The notes beneath the pieces were generated by a model. The model was not told the origin of the DNA and searched no databases. It worked only from the letters and a program-made list of their open reading frames with translations. Positions 6,398 through 14,860 of a DNA stretch of 26,966 nucleotides are shown piece by piece. Location: positions 5,396-32,361 of the forward strand of contig FR899085.1 of the NCBI GenBank assembly GCA_000437255.1, in the 5' to 3' direction. Both the position numbers and the translations under genes were made by a program. The DNA comes from Ruminococcus sp. CAG:403. Its GTDB lineage: Bacteria > Bacillota > Clostridia > Oscillospirales > Ruminococcaceae. Each line of letters begins with the position of its first letter. Position 1 is the first letter of the stretch.

Positions 6398-8755
6398 TTA
6401 TACGGGAAGTGCATCAATTGTGCCGATTAAAAATTGCAGCAATGCATGGGTGTCCTGATCATTTAATTCTGCATCTGATACTTCGACATTGGCATTGACC
6501 AATTGCTGTTCGTTAAAAACAAGTGCGCCACGCCAGTACTTCTGGAACATAATCAGATCTGCCAGAGAAACGGCATTGTCCAAGTTAACGTCTCCAAAAA
6601 AGGCATTTTCCGGAACATCTGGCTTAGAAGCCGTACTACCGAAAGTAGTGGTAGTCTGCGGAGCTGTTGTACTTGCCGTCGTAGTAGATCCATGAGCAGA
6701 AGTGGTGGTCTGTGCTGCGGTGACAGTTGTCGTTGTAGTCGTTGTAGTGGCAGATTTTGTTGTGGTCGTAGTTACAGTCGGCTGCTTTCCATTTGGTTCC
6801 TGTCCAAAAATCAAATTCCCATCTTGATAAAGTGGTATTTTCTCACTGATTACGGGTTCTTCTCCAGCATCAAGCAAATCTTGATTGGAATAGTCATTGG
6901 AAGCATCCCAGCCGGAACCATAATTGGGGAATACAAAGGCAAGCAACAGCTCACATTGATGCATTCCTTCCGATACTGGGAGGGCAACTCGTCCATCTGG
7001 ATAAGTGACCTCAATATAATAAATGGATCCTTCGTCATGAATCAGCCCGGAAATTTCTGCATTGGCATAGTCACTGTACATCTGTGCCTGATCTCGGTCA
7101 CATCGCACCACAACATCTGATGCCTGATAACCAGCATCCAACACCTCGGAAAGATCCATGTAATAGCGATAAGAAAGGTTGTTGACCACTCTTGCCGGCC
7201 ATGCCGTATGATTGGTTAATTTGAAGCTGACGGTCACACCGCTTGCAGAAGCAGTCTTTAAAGTAGTTTCTACATACAGCTCCTGATCCCGCTGCTCTGG
7301 TTCCGGGAAATCAGGATCACCGGATCCACCAGAAACACTGCACATTTTGGCAAGCAATGCAGTAAATCCAGCATTATAATCACAGGCAACCTCCGAATAA
7401 ATATACTGTTCCCGGTCATCGCAATAAGTGCCGGTTTCATCCGGGCCACCTACCAAAGCGCCGTATAAAATGTGCCGATTGTCCTTCGGCGTTGACAATG
7501 CATTTTTCCAGCTGCCATGCGCCGTTCGATGGTGTACATTCCGTACATAGTTCGAACCGTATCCAACCTCATAGCTCAAGTGATTCGGATTGTCACCCAA
7601 GCAGTAATTGATCTGTTCCCGGTAAAATGTTTCATAAGCAGATGTGTCCATACCGGCTGGCTGTAAGACCGTATCACAGGCAACAGCGGCAATAAATCCA
7701 GCTGCTGTTGCATAACGCAGGCTGCCCCATGTACTGCTCCAACGCAAACCGCCTTCCAATTCCTTTACATTGTATGTCCAGTAATCCAGATGTTTTTTTA
7801 CTTGATTGATATAAGTGCTGTTCTTGGTATTCATCGCATAGAGCACCATGCCGCCCTGCTGGACGTCATCCCAACACATGCACCAGGAATATTTCAGTTC
7901 CGAAGTACCCAATTCTTTTCCCAGATTGGGAATGTAAGAAGTAGCCAAATCCAAATAGGACTGCTCGCCTGTTGCAAGATACAGCCAGTTTGCTGCATAA
8001 AACAGTTCATCATAAAAATGACTGGAACGATAGAAATTCGAGGCGTTGCTGTCATTGTATCCGTCATCACTGCGGTCTTCATCCGCCATTGCAAAGATTG
8101 CCTTGGCGTGTGACAAGTAGCCTTCCCGAACAGATTCGGAAACTTTCCCATCCAGCGCACAGTAACCAGCTGCCAACGCTGCTGCCATTTCTCCATATAC
8201 TGCGGAAGCATTTCTTCCCGTGATATAAGATCGTGCCTCTTCCGGATCAATCCCCTGATCTTCCATGCCGTATTCCAGCAGTTCCACTGGCCCCCACCAA
8301 GAGTGATCCTTGGTACCATTTCCTACTTGATAAACAACGGTATCACCCTGATCACAGGCAGCCAGATAGTCCAGTACCCAAGTCAATTCATGGAGATAGT
8401 TTTCTTCCTCTCCTACTGCCGCAATGCCGTCTCCATAGGCATACATCCCCCATGCCAGCATGGAAGCAGAATATGCCATTGGTAAGTTGAATTTTACGTG
8501 GTCACCGGCATCATACCAACCGCCCTTAATATAGTCCTCCATCGTGGAATCGCCACGCCATTCTACCCGGTTCCAGTCCGGAAGCGGCCCTGCCTGCTGT
8601 GCCTCATAAAAATACAGTGACTTTTGCAGCGCTTCTCCGTAATTGGCAGTAAAAGAATCTGCTGCTTCTACTGAAACAACAGCCGGTGCAACCGGAAATG
8701 CAGAAACAGCTAAGGAAGCTGCAAGCAAAAGACTTATCATTCGAGTGTGTCTCAT
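6398..8755 (-). CDS. Cellulosomal GH9 endoglucanase with CBM3 and dockerin
   Basis: A secreted 785-residue cellulase. Signal peptide 1-31 ends near VEA/AD. The GH9 catalytic domain spans about 33-470: DAGD at 82-85 supplies the base aspartates, HHRTAHGS is the conserved substrate-binding block, and Glu455 in YSEVACDYNAGF is the expected acid (most family members have NEV here). A CBM3 module follows at about 492-652; directly behind GH9 it suggests the CBM3c, processive-endoglucanase arrangement. A Thr-rich linker (about 656-715) leads to a dockerin (721-785) whose first calcium loop is DVNLDNAVSLAD; the second is divergent. The longest frame starts at 8779, but only the ATG at 8755 has AAAGGAG at proper spacing and lies sensibly below the promoter. 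The enzyme should dock to a scaffoldin cohesin outside this window. Confidence 0.95.
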   Translation of the reverse strand: MRHTRMISLLLAASLAVSAFPVAPAVVSVEAADSFTANYGEALQKSLYFYEAQQAGPLPDWNRVEWRGDSTMEDYIKGGWYDAGDHVKFNLPMAYSASMLAWGMYAYGDGIAAVGEEENYLHELTWVLDYLAACDQGDTVVYQVGNGTKDHSWWGPVELLEYGMEDQGIDPEEARSYITGRNASAVYGEMAAALAAGYCALDGKVSESVREGYLSHAKAIFAMADEDRSDDGYNDSNASNFYRSSHFYDELFYAANWLYLATGEQSYLDLATSYIPNLGKELGTSELKYSWCMCWDDVQQGGMVLYAMNTKNSTYINQVKKHLDYWTYNVKELEGGLRWSSTWGSLRYATAAGFIAAVACDTVLQPAGMDTSAYETFYREQINYCLGDNPNHLSYEVGYGSNYVRNVHHRTAHGSWKNALSTPKDNRHILYGALVGGPDETGTYCDDREQYIYSEVACDYNAGFTALLAKMCSVSGGSGDPDFPEPEQRDQELYVETTLKTASASGVTVSFKLTNHTAWPARVVNNLSYRYYMDLSEVLDAGYQASDVVVRCDRDQAQMYSDYANAEISGLIHDEGSIYYIEVTYPDGRVALPVSEGMHQCELLLAFVFPNYGSGWDASNDYSNQDLLDAGEEPVISEKIPLYQDGNLIFGQEPNGKQPTVTTTTTKSATTTTTTTTVTAAQTTTSAHGSTTTASTTAPQTTTTFGSTASKPDVPENAFFGDVNLDNAVSLADLIMFQKYWRGALVFNEQQLVNANVEVSDAELNDQDTHALLQFLIGTIDALPV

Positions 8756-8790
8756 AACGTACTCCTTTCCAAAATTCAAAATCTGTTTTT

Positions 8791-8819
8791 ATTATCTCAT
8801 TTTTTCCTCAAAATGTCAA
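8791..8819 (-). promoter_or_regulatory. Promoter of the GH9 cellulase gene
   Basis: Minus-strand TTGACA (8814-8819), 17 bp spacer, GATAAT (8791-8796). The transcript should start near 8784, giving a leader of about 30 bases to the ATG at 8755. It would leave the alternative start at 8779 only about five bases into the message. Confidence 0.85.
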
Positions 8820-9008
8820 TAGAATTTATTTGATTTGATCAAATGAATCTGCTGCTGCTGCACAATCTAGCTGCTTTTCTAATTTTTAAGCAGATTGCAA
8901 ACTGCTGCTTTATGTGTTTTACTTTTTGTTTTCCTTTTCTGGAAAGAACATGATAAAGAAAGTTTTCTATCCTATAAATTACAATTTTTTTGATTTTTTC
9001 CAATTGAA
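8820..9008. other. Divergent intergenic region between the GH9 and sdaAB genes
   Basis: AT-rich, non-coding stretch within the 322 bp gap between the two start codons. It holds the palindrome at 8833-8844, an 8 bp inverted repeat (AATCTGCT at 8846-8853, AGCAGATT at 8889-8896) and several clustered CTGCTG units, then runs of T and A. No open frame with a ribosome site and no RNA gene was recognised. Confidence 0.5.
8833..8844. repeat. 12 bp perfect palindrome upstream of the GH9 promoter
   Basis: ATTTGATCAAAT is a perfect palindrome whose near edge is 13 bp upstream of the -35 box of the cellulase gene. This is a usual place for an activator or repressor site. No regulator is recognised and no second copy was noticed, so a regulatory role is inference. 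Confidence 0.35.
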
Positions 9009-9038
9009 TTGACAAAATTCCAGCATTTATGTTATACT
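9009..9038 (+). promoter_or_regulatory. Promoter of sdaAB-sdaAA
   Basis: TTGACA (9009-9014) and TATACT (9033-9038) with an 18 bp spacer, or TTATAC with 17. The transcript start is expected near 9045, about 33 bases before the sdaAB ATG. Confidence 0.85.
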
Positions 9039-9077
9039 TTTTAAGGATACAGTGATTGGATGAAAGGAGACGCCTAT

Positions 9078-9746
9078 ATGAATCTTTTCGATGTATTAGG
9101 CCCTGTTATGATTGGCCCGTCCAGTTCCCATACTGCCGGTGCAGTGCGAATCGGATATGTGACCCGAAAGCTGCTTGGAGAGCGACCCGTTCAGGCAGAT
9201 ATTCTATTGCATGGTTCCTTTGCAGCAACTGGCTCCGGACATGGTACCGACCGTGCCGTTGTTGCCGGACTGCTTGGCTATCAACCAGACGATTTGCGCA
9301 TTCCAGACAGCTTTTCACAAGCCGAAGCTGCCGGGCTGCAATTTGAAATTGCATACGGAACCATCCGTGGTGCACACCCCAATACTGTCAAGCTGCATGT
9401 CATCGGGGAAGCCGGAAACCAATTGGAAGTCGTCGGTGCCTCCATTGGTGGCGGAAGAATCCGCATCTGTGAAATTGACGGCATTCGCACCAACTTTTCC
9501 GGGGAGCACAACACCATGATCGTGCACAATATGGATACACCCGGACATGTAGCACAAGTCACCACTGTCCTTGCACAAAAGAATGTCAATATTGCCTCCA
9601 TGCAGCTATACCGAAATACAAAAGGCGGCTATGCCGTTATGATTATCGAATGTGACGATGCCATTCCAGAAAATATGATCAATTGGCTCCAGGATCTGGA
9701 CGGCATGATTAAAATTACCAGTTACAATACCGAGGAGGCGCTTTGA
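9078..9746 (+). CDS. sdaAB: L-serine dehydratase, iron-sulfur-dependent, beta subunit
   Basis: Beta subunit of the two-chain serine dehydratase that deaminates L-serine to pyruvate and ammonia. It has 222 residues. The N-terminus MNLFDVLGPVMIGPSSSHT and the following HGSFAATGSGHGTDRA and NTVKLHV blocks are typical of the beta domain. From about residue 149 there is an ACT-type regulatory domain (MIVHNMDTPGHVAQVTTVLAQ). The open frame extends to 9060, but AAAGGAG with eight bases of spacing favours 9078. The alpha-subunit gene follows after a single base, with its ribosome site inside this gene's end, so the two are co-translated. A dedicated promoter precedes it. Confidence 0.95.
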   Translation: MNLFDVLGPVMIGPSSSHTAGAVRIGYVTRKLLGERPVQADILLHGSFAATGSGHGTDRAVVAGLLGYQPDDLRIPDSFSQAEAAGLQFEIAYGTIRGAHPNTVKLHVIGEAGNQLEVVGASIGGGRIRICEIDGIRTNFSGEHNTMIVHNMDTPGHVAQVTTVLAQKNVNIASMQLYRNTKGGYAVMIIECDDAIPENMINWLQDLDGMIKITSYNTEEAL

Positions 9747-9747
9747 T

Positions 9748-10620
9748 ATGAACATCCAATCCGTTGCCCAGCTTGTTGCCGCTAGCACAGAAACTCCTAT
9801 TTGGGAAGTTATTCTCACAGATGATCTGGAGCAGGACACCCCCGAACAGCGTGAAAAATCCTGGAACAATATGCGGCGGCTCTGGACGGTTATGCAGGAT
9901 TCCGTCAAAGAATATAATCCCACACAGCGCTCTCTCAGCGGTCTTACCGGCGGAGATGGGGTCCGTTATGAATCCATGCTTGCCTCCGGAAAAATGATGT
10001 GTGGCAATTACCTGAATCAAGCCATTGCCACCGCTCTGAAAGTCAGCGAATGCAACGCCTGCATGAAGCGAATTGTAGCAGCACCTACAGCAGGCTCCTG
10101 CGGTGTCATTCCGGCTGTTCTGCTGCCCTACCAGCAGGAATATCCGGATGCAACAGAAACAGACATGATTCAAGCGCTGTACGTCTCCGGCGGATTCGGA
10201 AACATTCTAGCGGAACGCGCTTCTATTTCCGGTGCAGAAGCCGGCTGTCAGGCAGAGATCGGTGCCGCTTCCGCCATGGCAGCAGCAGCGCTGGTCTATT
10301 TGCGCGGCGGTACACCGGAAGCCTGTGGACATGCCTGCGCGATGGCACTCAAAAATCTTCTGGGGCTGGTCTGTGACCCAGTTGCCGGCTTGGTCGAGGT
10401 TCCCTGTGTCAAGCGGAATGTCGTTGGCGTTGTCAATGCCATTTCCTGTGCCAACATGGCACTAGCTGGTATTACCAGCCGTATTCCGGCTGATGAAGTA
10501 ATCGATGCCATGGCAGAGGTCGGAGCCGCTATGTCTGCGGATTTACGGGAAACCGCAAGAGGTGGACTGGCAGCTACCCCTACTGCACAAAAAATTGCAA
10601 AAGACTTGGCTGCTGTATAA
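9748..10620 (+). CDS. sdaAA: L-serine dehydratase, iron-sulfur-dependent, alpha subunit
   Basis: Catalytic subunit of 290 residues. Cysteines 167 (AGCQAEIG), 209 (VCDPVAG) and 220 (PCVKRN) form the C-X41-C-X10-C pattern that holds the oxygen-labile [4Fe-4S] cluster of this enzyme class, with the open iron site binding serine. APTAGSCGVIPAVL (about 112-125) is another conserved block. AGGAGG precedes the ATG. The oxygen-sensitive enzyme fits an anaerobe fermenting amino acids or balancing serine and pyruvate. The gene is the last of its operon and is followed by a strong symmetric terminator. Confidence 0.95.
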   Translation: MNIQSVAQLVAASTETPIWEVILTDDLEQDTPEQREKSWNNMRRLWTVMQDSVKEYNPTQRSLSGLTGGDGVRYESMLASGKMMCGNYLNQAIATALKVSECNACMKRIVAAPTAGSCGVIPAVLLPYQQEYPDATETDMIQALYVSGGFGNILAERASISGAEAGCQAEIGAASAMAAAALVYLRGGTPEACGHACAMALKNLLGLVCDPVAGLVEVPCVKRNVVGVVNAISCANMALAGITSRIPADEVIDAMAEVGAAMSADLRETARGGLAATPTAQKIAKDLAAV

Positions 10621-10637
10621 ACATCCTATCTGAACTC

Positions 10638-10684
10638 AAAATGTCCTCCGAAATGGGGTTTTATTCCATTTCGAAGGACATTTT
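10638..10684. terminator. Bidirectional terminator between sdaAA and prmA
   Basis: Arms 10638-10656 and 10666-10684 form a 19-position stem with one C/A mismatch and a 9 base loop, with A and T tails at the edges. It ends both the sdaA operon on the plus strand and the five-gene prmA operon on the minus strand, and abuts the prmA stop. Confidence 0.92.
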
Positions 10685-11671
10685 TTATTTTCCATTCCAT
10701 TTTAACAGAACAGCTGCCCAGCCTTCCTTTTCCCTGGTTTCCAAAACCGAGAAGCCTTGTGCCGTTACGGTGTCTACCACTTCATCTTTTCGTTCGGTGA
10801 TGATACCAGAAAGAATCAGCTTTCCATCTGGCTTGAGGAATTTTCCAAACAGCGGTGCCATTGCATTGAGTACATCGGCTACAATGTTGGCGGTAATCAC
10901 ATCATAACCCGTTCCGATTTCTTCCACCAATGCTGGATCACTCAAAATATTGCCATACCGCACCGTATAGGTATCCGAAGAAAGGTGATTCTGCTGTGCA
11001 TTTTCCTGCGCTGTACGAGCTGCATGCTCTTCGATATCCACACCAAACGCTTCCTTTGCACCGAGCAGCAAGCCGCCGATAAACAGAATGCCACTGCCGC
11101 AGCCCAAATCCAGAAGGCGGTCACCCGGATGCAGAACAGACTCCAGCAGTTCCAGGCAAAGCCGTGTGGTGTGATGCTGCCCCGTTCCAAAGCTGCTTGC
11201 CGGGTCAATCTCCAGAATGGTACGCCCATCCTTTGGCTCACAGGATTCCCAGCTTGGACGAATCATCAATTTTTCTCCAACACAAAACGGTTTGAAATAT
11301 TGTTTCCAGTTATTGGCCCAGTCCTCTTCCCGAATACCGGACAGTTCTGCTTCTAAGCGACCATATATCCCTTCTGAATCATTCTGCTTCATCTGCCGCA
11401 GCAATGCCTGTACCGCAGCCAATGTTTCTGCACCTTGGCTATCCTGCGGCAAATAGATGGTCACTTTGCTCTCACACTGGGAAAGGCCCATCAGATCGTC
11501 ATCGATATAGTCCCATTTTCCATCCTTGTTTTCCAGAAACTCCTGGAAATCTTCTGCATCTTCGATGCTAAAACCACGAATGCCCAAATCCATCAGCTGT
11601 ACCGTCAGCGGATCAATTCCGGCTGTTGTGGTAAAAATATCTACCTGCGTCCATGTTTGATTTTCACTCAT
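10685..11671 (-). CDS. prmA: Ribosomal protein L11 methyltransferase
   Basis: SAM-dependent methyltransferase that trimethylates ribosomal protein L11. It has 328 residues. The N-terminal L11-recognition domain is followed by the Rossmann methyltransferase domain: DPASSFGTGQHHTT (about 159-172), SAM-binding LDLGCGSG (187-194), GVDIEEHA, and the catalytic-loop motif TANIVADV, all typical of PrmA. Its ATG overlaps the tyrA stop by four bases, with AAAGGAG eight bases upstream inside tyrA, so translation is coupled. It is last in the operon that begins with the topoisomerase B gene. Confidence 0.95.
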   Translation of the reverse strand: MSENQTWTQVDIFTTTAGIDPLTVQLMDLGIRGFSIEDAEDFQEFLENKDGKWDYIDDDLMGLSQCESKVTIYLPQDSQGAETLAAVQALLRQMKQNDSEGIYGRLEAELSGIREEDWANNWKQYFKPFCVGEKLMIRPSWESCEPKDGRTILEIDPASSFGTGQHHTTRLCLELLESVLHPGDRLLDLGCGSGILFIGGLLLGAKEAFGVDIEEHAARTAQENAQQNHLSSDTYTVRYGNILSDPALVEEIGTGYDVITANIVADVLNAMAPLFGKFLKPDGKLILSGIITERKDEVVDTVTAQGFSVLETREKEGWAAVLLKWNGK

Positions 11672-12528
11672 CCCTGCTGCTCCTTTCTCTTGGCACGTTT
11701 CCGCACATTTTCTTCCTGAATCAAACGTCCATCTAAAATCAATTTCTGCAAAGCGGCTTCATCCCGCAGCTGCAATGCATCCCGATACTGTATCAAATTT
11801 TTCAAAAGCATATCCAAATGCCGCAGCAGTTCCACCCGGTTGTCCAAAAACAGTGCCGACCACATATATTCATCCATGGTTGCCACACGGGTCATATCCT
11901 GAAAGCTGCCGCCGGAAAAATCCAGTGCATCGTCCATGCAGTCATCCTTGACATAGGCAGAAGAAACTACATGCGCCAACTGAGAAGTATAAGCAATCAT
12001 AGTATCATGCCGGTACGGAGAAGTGGAAACAATTTTTCCAAATCCCATTGCTTTTGCAAGCGCAATGACCGTATCTGCTGCCTGCTGATTGGTGCCCTCT
12101 GTCGGTGTAATGATAAAGTTTGCACCCTGGAATAGGTTTGGCAGGCTGGCATAATACCCGCTTTTTTCTCGACCTGCCATAGGGTGCGTTCCGATGTAGT
12201 ACAAGCCATATGCATTGCACAGATTGGTCATGTCTACAACCATCTGCCCTTTCAAGCCGCACATATCCATCAAAATGGAGCCTTTTTTCAAATATGGCAC
12301 AGCTCGTTCCATCATGGGAATGGCAATCCGCTGATGCAGACAGGTAATCACCAGATCGTAGACCCCATCTTCCATACAGCCAACACCTGAAATGGCACCA
12401 TCTGCCAGTGCATCTTCCAGCACCTTTTCTTCCCGATCACAGCCATCCACAATATGATCGGTGGTCGCACGCAGTGTTTTGCAGACAGATCCGCCAACTA
12501 ATCCCAATCCAACCACTAAAATTTTCAT
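11668..12528 (-). CDS. tyrA: Prephenate dehydrogenase
   Basis: NAD(P)-dependent oxidative decarboxylation of prephenate to 4-hydroxyphenylpyruvate, in tyrosine synthesis. It has 286 residues. A Rossmann fold opens with GLGLVGGS (7-14); THPMAGREKSG (114-124) and YTSQLAHVVSS are conserved in the family and hold its active-site histidines; GGSFQDMTRVA is also typical. There is no chorismate mutase domain and no ACT domain, so this is the short monofunctional form with no visible feedback domain. AAGGAGG lies nine bases before the ATG. It follows the topoisomerase A gene by 14 bp and overlaps prmA. Confidence 0.94.
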   Translation of the reverse strand: MKILVVGLGLVGGSVCKTLRATTDHIVDGCDREEKVLEDALADGAISGVGCMEDGVYDLVITCLHQRIAIPMMERAVPYLKKGSILMDMCGLKGQMVVDMTNLCNAYGLYYIGTHPMAGREKSGYYASLPNLFQGANFIITPTEGTNQQAADTVIALAKAMGFGKIVSTSPYRHDTMIAYTSQLAHVVSSAYVKDDCMDDALDFSGGSFQDMTRVATMDEYMWSALFLDNRVELLRHLDMLLKNLIQYRDALQLRDEAALQKLILDGRLIQEENVRKRAKRKEQQG

Positions 12529-12542
12529 GCCTGTTTTCCTCC

Positions 12543-14777
12543 TTACAGTGTCATTTGTCCCACATCCGGTAAGGTTTTTGCAAGGCAGCCGGTAGCCGGT
12601 ATGGATTTGACACGATATTTTTTCAGTTCTTCTGCCTGCTCCGGCGTAAGAACGGTTGCTTCTATCACTTTATGCTTTGCCTTCAAAGTCATAACTTGAA
12701 CACCCTGTGTATCTCTGGTTGCCTTTGGTGCAGCCAGTTCGGTATGCAGCAAAACAGCACGGTTGCCATCTGAACGCAGCATGACCTCTCCATCTTCCGG
12801 CAAGAACAGCGCTGCAACCAGTGGCGCTTTGTCATTAAATGCTCGTGCAAGTTTCTTTCGATTGGTCTTAGTGGCATAGGCAGAAAGCGGAACCTTTGCC
12901 GCTTTTCCGTTTTCAAACACGAACAGCAGATAACCGCTGTAGTCAGTAGTCTGTACCATTGCAATGGGGAATTCCCCATCATCAAAGGAAAGCTTTGCCG
13001 GCACATAATCTCCCAAAGCACTTGCCTTGGTATCATCAAATGCACTGACTCGTGTTTTATACGCCTGCTGCTGATTGGTCAAGAAGATCAATTCTGTCCG
13101 GTTGGTAGATTCCAGATGCAGCAAAATCTGGTCTTCCTCTTTCAGCTTCTGTTCGCTGTTCATGCGCAGTGAAGCAGGTGAAATCTTCTTAAAGTACCCG
13201 CTCTCGGATAAAAACAGATGCACCGGATAATCCGGTGTATCATCCAGCGGATCTGTCTCTTCCACATCCGAAGCATAGTAGAACATGGTCTTTCGAGGCT
13301 GTCCATACTGTTTGACAACGGCTTTGAGTTCCTGAATAATCAGGCGCTGTATTTTCTGACTGCTGCTCAATATCTGCTGCATTTCTGCAATATCTGCCCG
13401 CAGCTGATCGATTTCCTGCAAACGATTGAGAATATATTCCCGGTTTAAATGCCGCAATTTAATTTCTGCTACATACTCTGCCTGAATTTCGTCCATGCCA
13501 AAGCCAATCATCAAGTTTGGAACTACGGCGGATTCTTCTTCGGTTTCCCGAATAATTTGAATGGCTTTGTCAATATCCAGTAAAATTTTGGAAAGTCCCT
13601 CTAGCAGATGCAGCTTTTCCTGCTTTTTGTTCAGGTCAAACTGTACCCGACGCTTTACGCAGCCTTCCCGAAAGGTCACCCATTCCTGCAAAATTTCCCG
13701 TACGCCCATGACACGGGGAACGCCATGAATCAAAATGTTAAAGTTGCAGGCATAGCTGTCCTGAAGCGGTGTCAGGCGGAACAATTTCTGCATCACCTTC
13801 TCCGGATCAGCACCACGCTTCAGGTCAATGGCCAGCTTCAATCCGTTCCGGTCTGTCTCGTCCCGAACATAGGAAATTTCTCGCATTTTGCCTTGCTTGA
13901 TGACCTCTACAATTTTGTCCTTAATGGCTTCAATGGTGGTGCTGTATGGAATTTCTGTTACTTCAATACAGCCGTCTGCCTTATCATAATTCCATTTTGC
14001 CCGGACTTTGACGCTGCCGCGTCCCGTTTCGTAAATCTTTTTCAGTTCTTCTTCCTCATACAGCAAGAAGCCACCGCCTGGGAAATCCGGCCCTTTTAAG
14101 GTGGTGCAAATATCATGTTCCGGATCTCGCATCAACGCAATACAGGTTTCGCAAATTTCTGCCAAATTAAACGGGCAGACATTGCTTGCCATGGAAACGG
14201 CAATTCCCACATTGGCATTGACCAGAACCGATGGAAATGTAGTCGGAAATAGCGTTGGTTCCGTCATGGTATTATCATAATTGGGGACAAAATCAACGGT
14301 ATCCTTATCAATATCCTGAAACAGTTCCTTGCAGATCGGCTCCAATTTAACTTCTGTATATCGAGAGGCAGCATATGCCATATCTCTGGAATATGCCTTT
14401 CCGAAATTTCCCTTGGACTGCACGTAAGGGTGCAGCAGCGCTTCATTGCCTCTCGCCAGACGCACCATCGTTTCATAAATTGCACTGTCTCCGTGCGGAT
14501 TCAAACGCATGGTTTGTCCAACAACATTGGCAGACTTGGTCAATCCGCCATTGAGCAGCCCCATTTTATACATCGTATACAGCAGCTTTCGATGAGACGG
14601 CTTAAATCCGTCAATCTCTGGCAATGCACGGGATACAATGACACTCATTGCATAGGGCATATAGTTTTTTTCCAGCGTTTCTGTAATTTTTTCCTCTGCT
14701 ACAATTCCAGCACCGGCAATATAGGCGCTTGGAAGCGAGGAAATCTTTGAGGATTTGGGTTGTTTTTTCTTCGCCAT
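12543..14777 (-). CDS. Type IIA DNA topoisomerase, A subunit (GyrA/ParC family)
   Basis: DNA-cleaving subunit of 744 residues. After a basic N-terminus (MAKKKQPKSSK), the winged-helix region carries NPHGDSAIYETMVRLA, then AYAASRYTEV with catalytic Tyr140. In the quinolone-contact positions it has Ser98 and Glu102, the Ser/Glu pair seen in ParC and in drug-sensitive enzymes. A coiled-coil arm (about 430-490) is followed by a short, degenerate beta-pinwheel. I see no GyrA-box (QRRGGKG type), so wrapping and active negative supercoiling are not expected; a decatenase (topoisomerase IV-like) or special role is likelier. AGGAG lies ten bases before the ATG. The partner B subunit is upstream in the same operon, separated by a membrane gene. 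The gene differs enough from housekeeping gyrA that I leave the symbol blank. Confidence 0.9.
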   Translation of the reverse strand: MAKKKQPKSSKISSLPSAYIAGAGIVAEEKITETLEKNYMPYAMSVIVSRALPEIDGFKPSHRKLLYTMYKMGLLNGGLTKSANVVGQTMRLNPHGDSAIYETMVRLARGNEALLHPYVQSKGNFGKAYSRDMAYAASRYTEVKLEPICKELFQDIDKDTVDFVPNYDNTMTEPTLFPTTFPSVLVNANVGIAVSMASNVCPFNLAEICETCIALMRDPEHDICTTLKGPDFPGGGFLLYEEEELKKIYETGRGSVKVRAKWNYDKADGCIEVTEIPYSTTIEAIKDKIVEVIKQGKMREISYVRDETDRNGLKLAIDLKRGADPEKVMQKLFRLTPLQDSYACNFNILIHGVPRVMGVREILQEWVTFREGCVKRRVQFDLNKKQEKLHLLEGLSKILLDIDKAIQIIRETEEESAVVPNLMIGFGMDEIQAEYVAEIKLRHLNREYILNRLQEIDQLRADIAEMQQILSSSQKIQRLIIQELKAVVKQYGQPRKTMFYYASDVEETDPLDDTPDYPVHLFLSESGYFKKISPASLRMNSEQKLKEEDQILLHLESTNRTELIFLTNQQQAYKTRVSAFDDTKASALGDYVPAKLSFDDGEFPIAMVQTTDYSGYLLFVFENGKAAKVPLSAYATKTNRKKLARAFNDKAPLVAALFLPEDGEVMLRSDGNRAVLLHTELAAPKATRDTQGVQVMTLKAKHKVIEATVLTPEQAEELKKYRVKSIPATGCLAKTLPDVGQMTL

Positions 14778-14860
14778 CTATTCTTTACTCCTAAAATTCC
14801 TATGCGCTCCATTCTCTTCCATAAAGCAAAGCGCATGTATCTTGCATACTCCAAAACGTC

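Noticed and set aside
6650..6785. Tandem repeat or CRISPR-like array in the cellulase gene
   Set aside because: The repetition is the Thr codon run of a protein linker, with no regular spacers.
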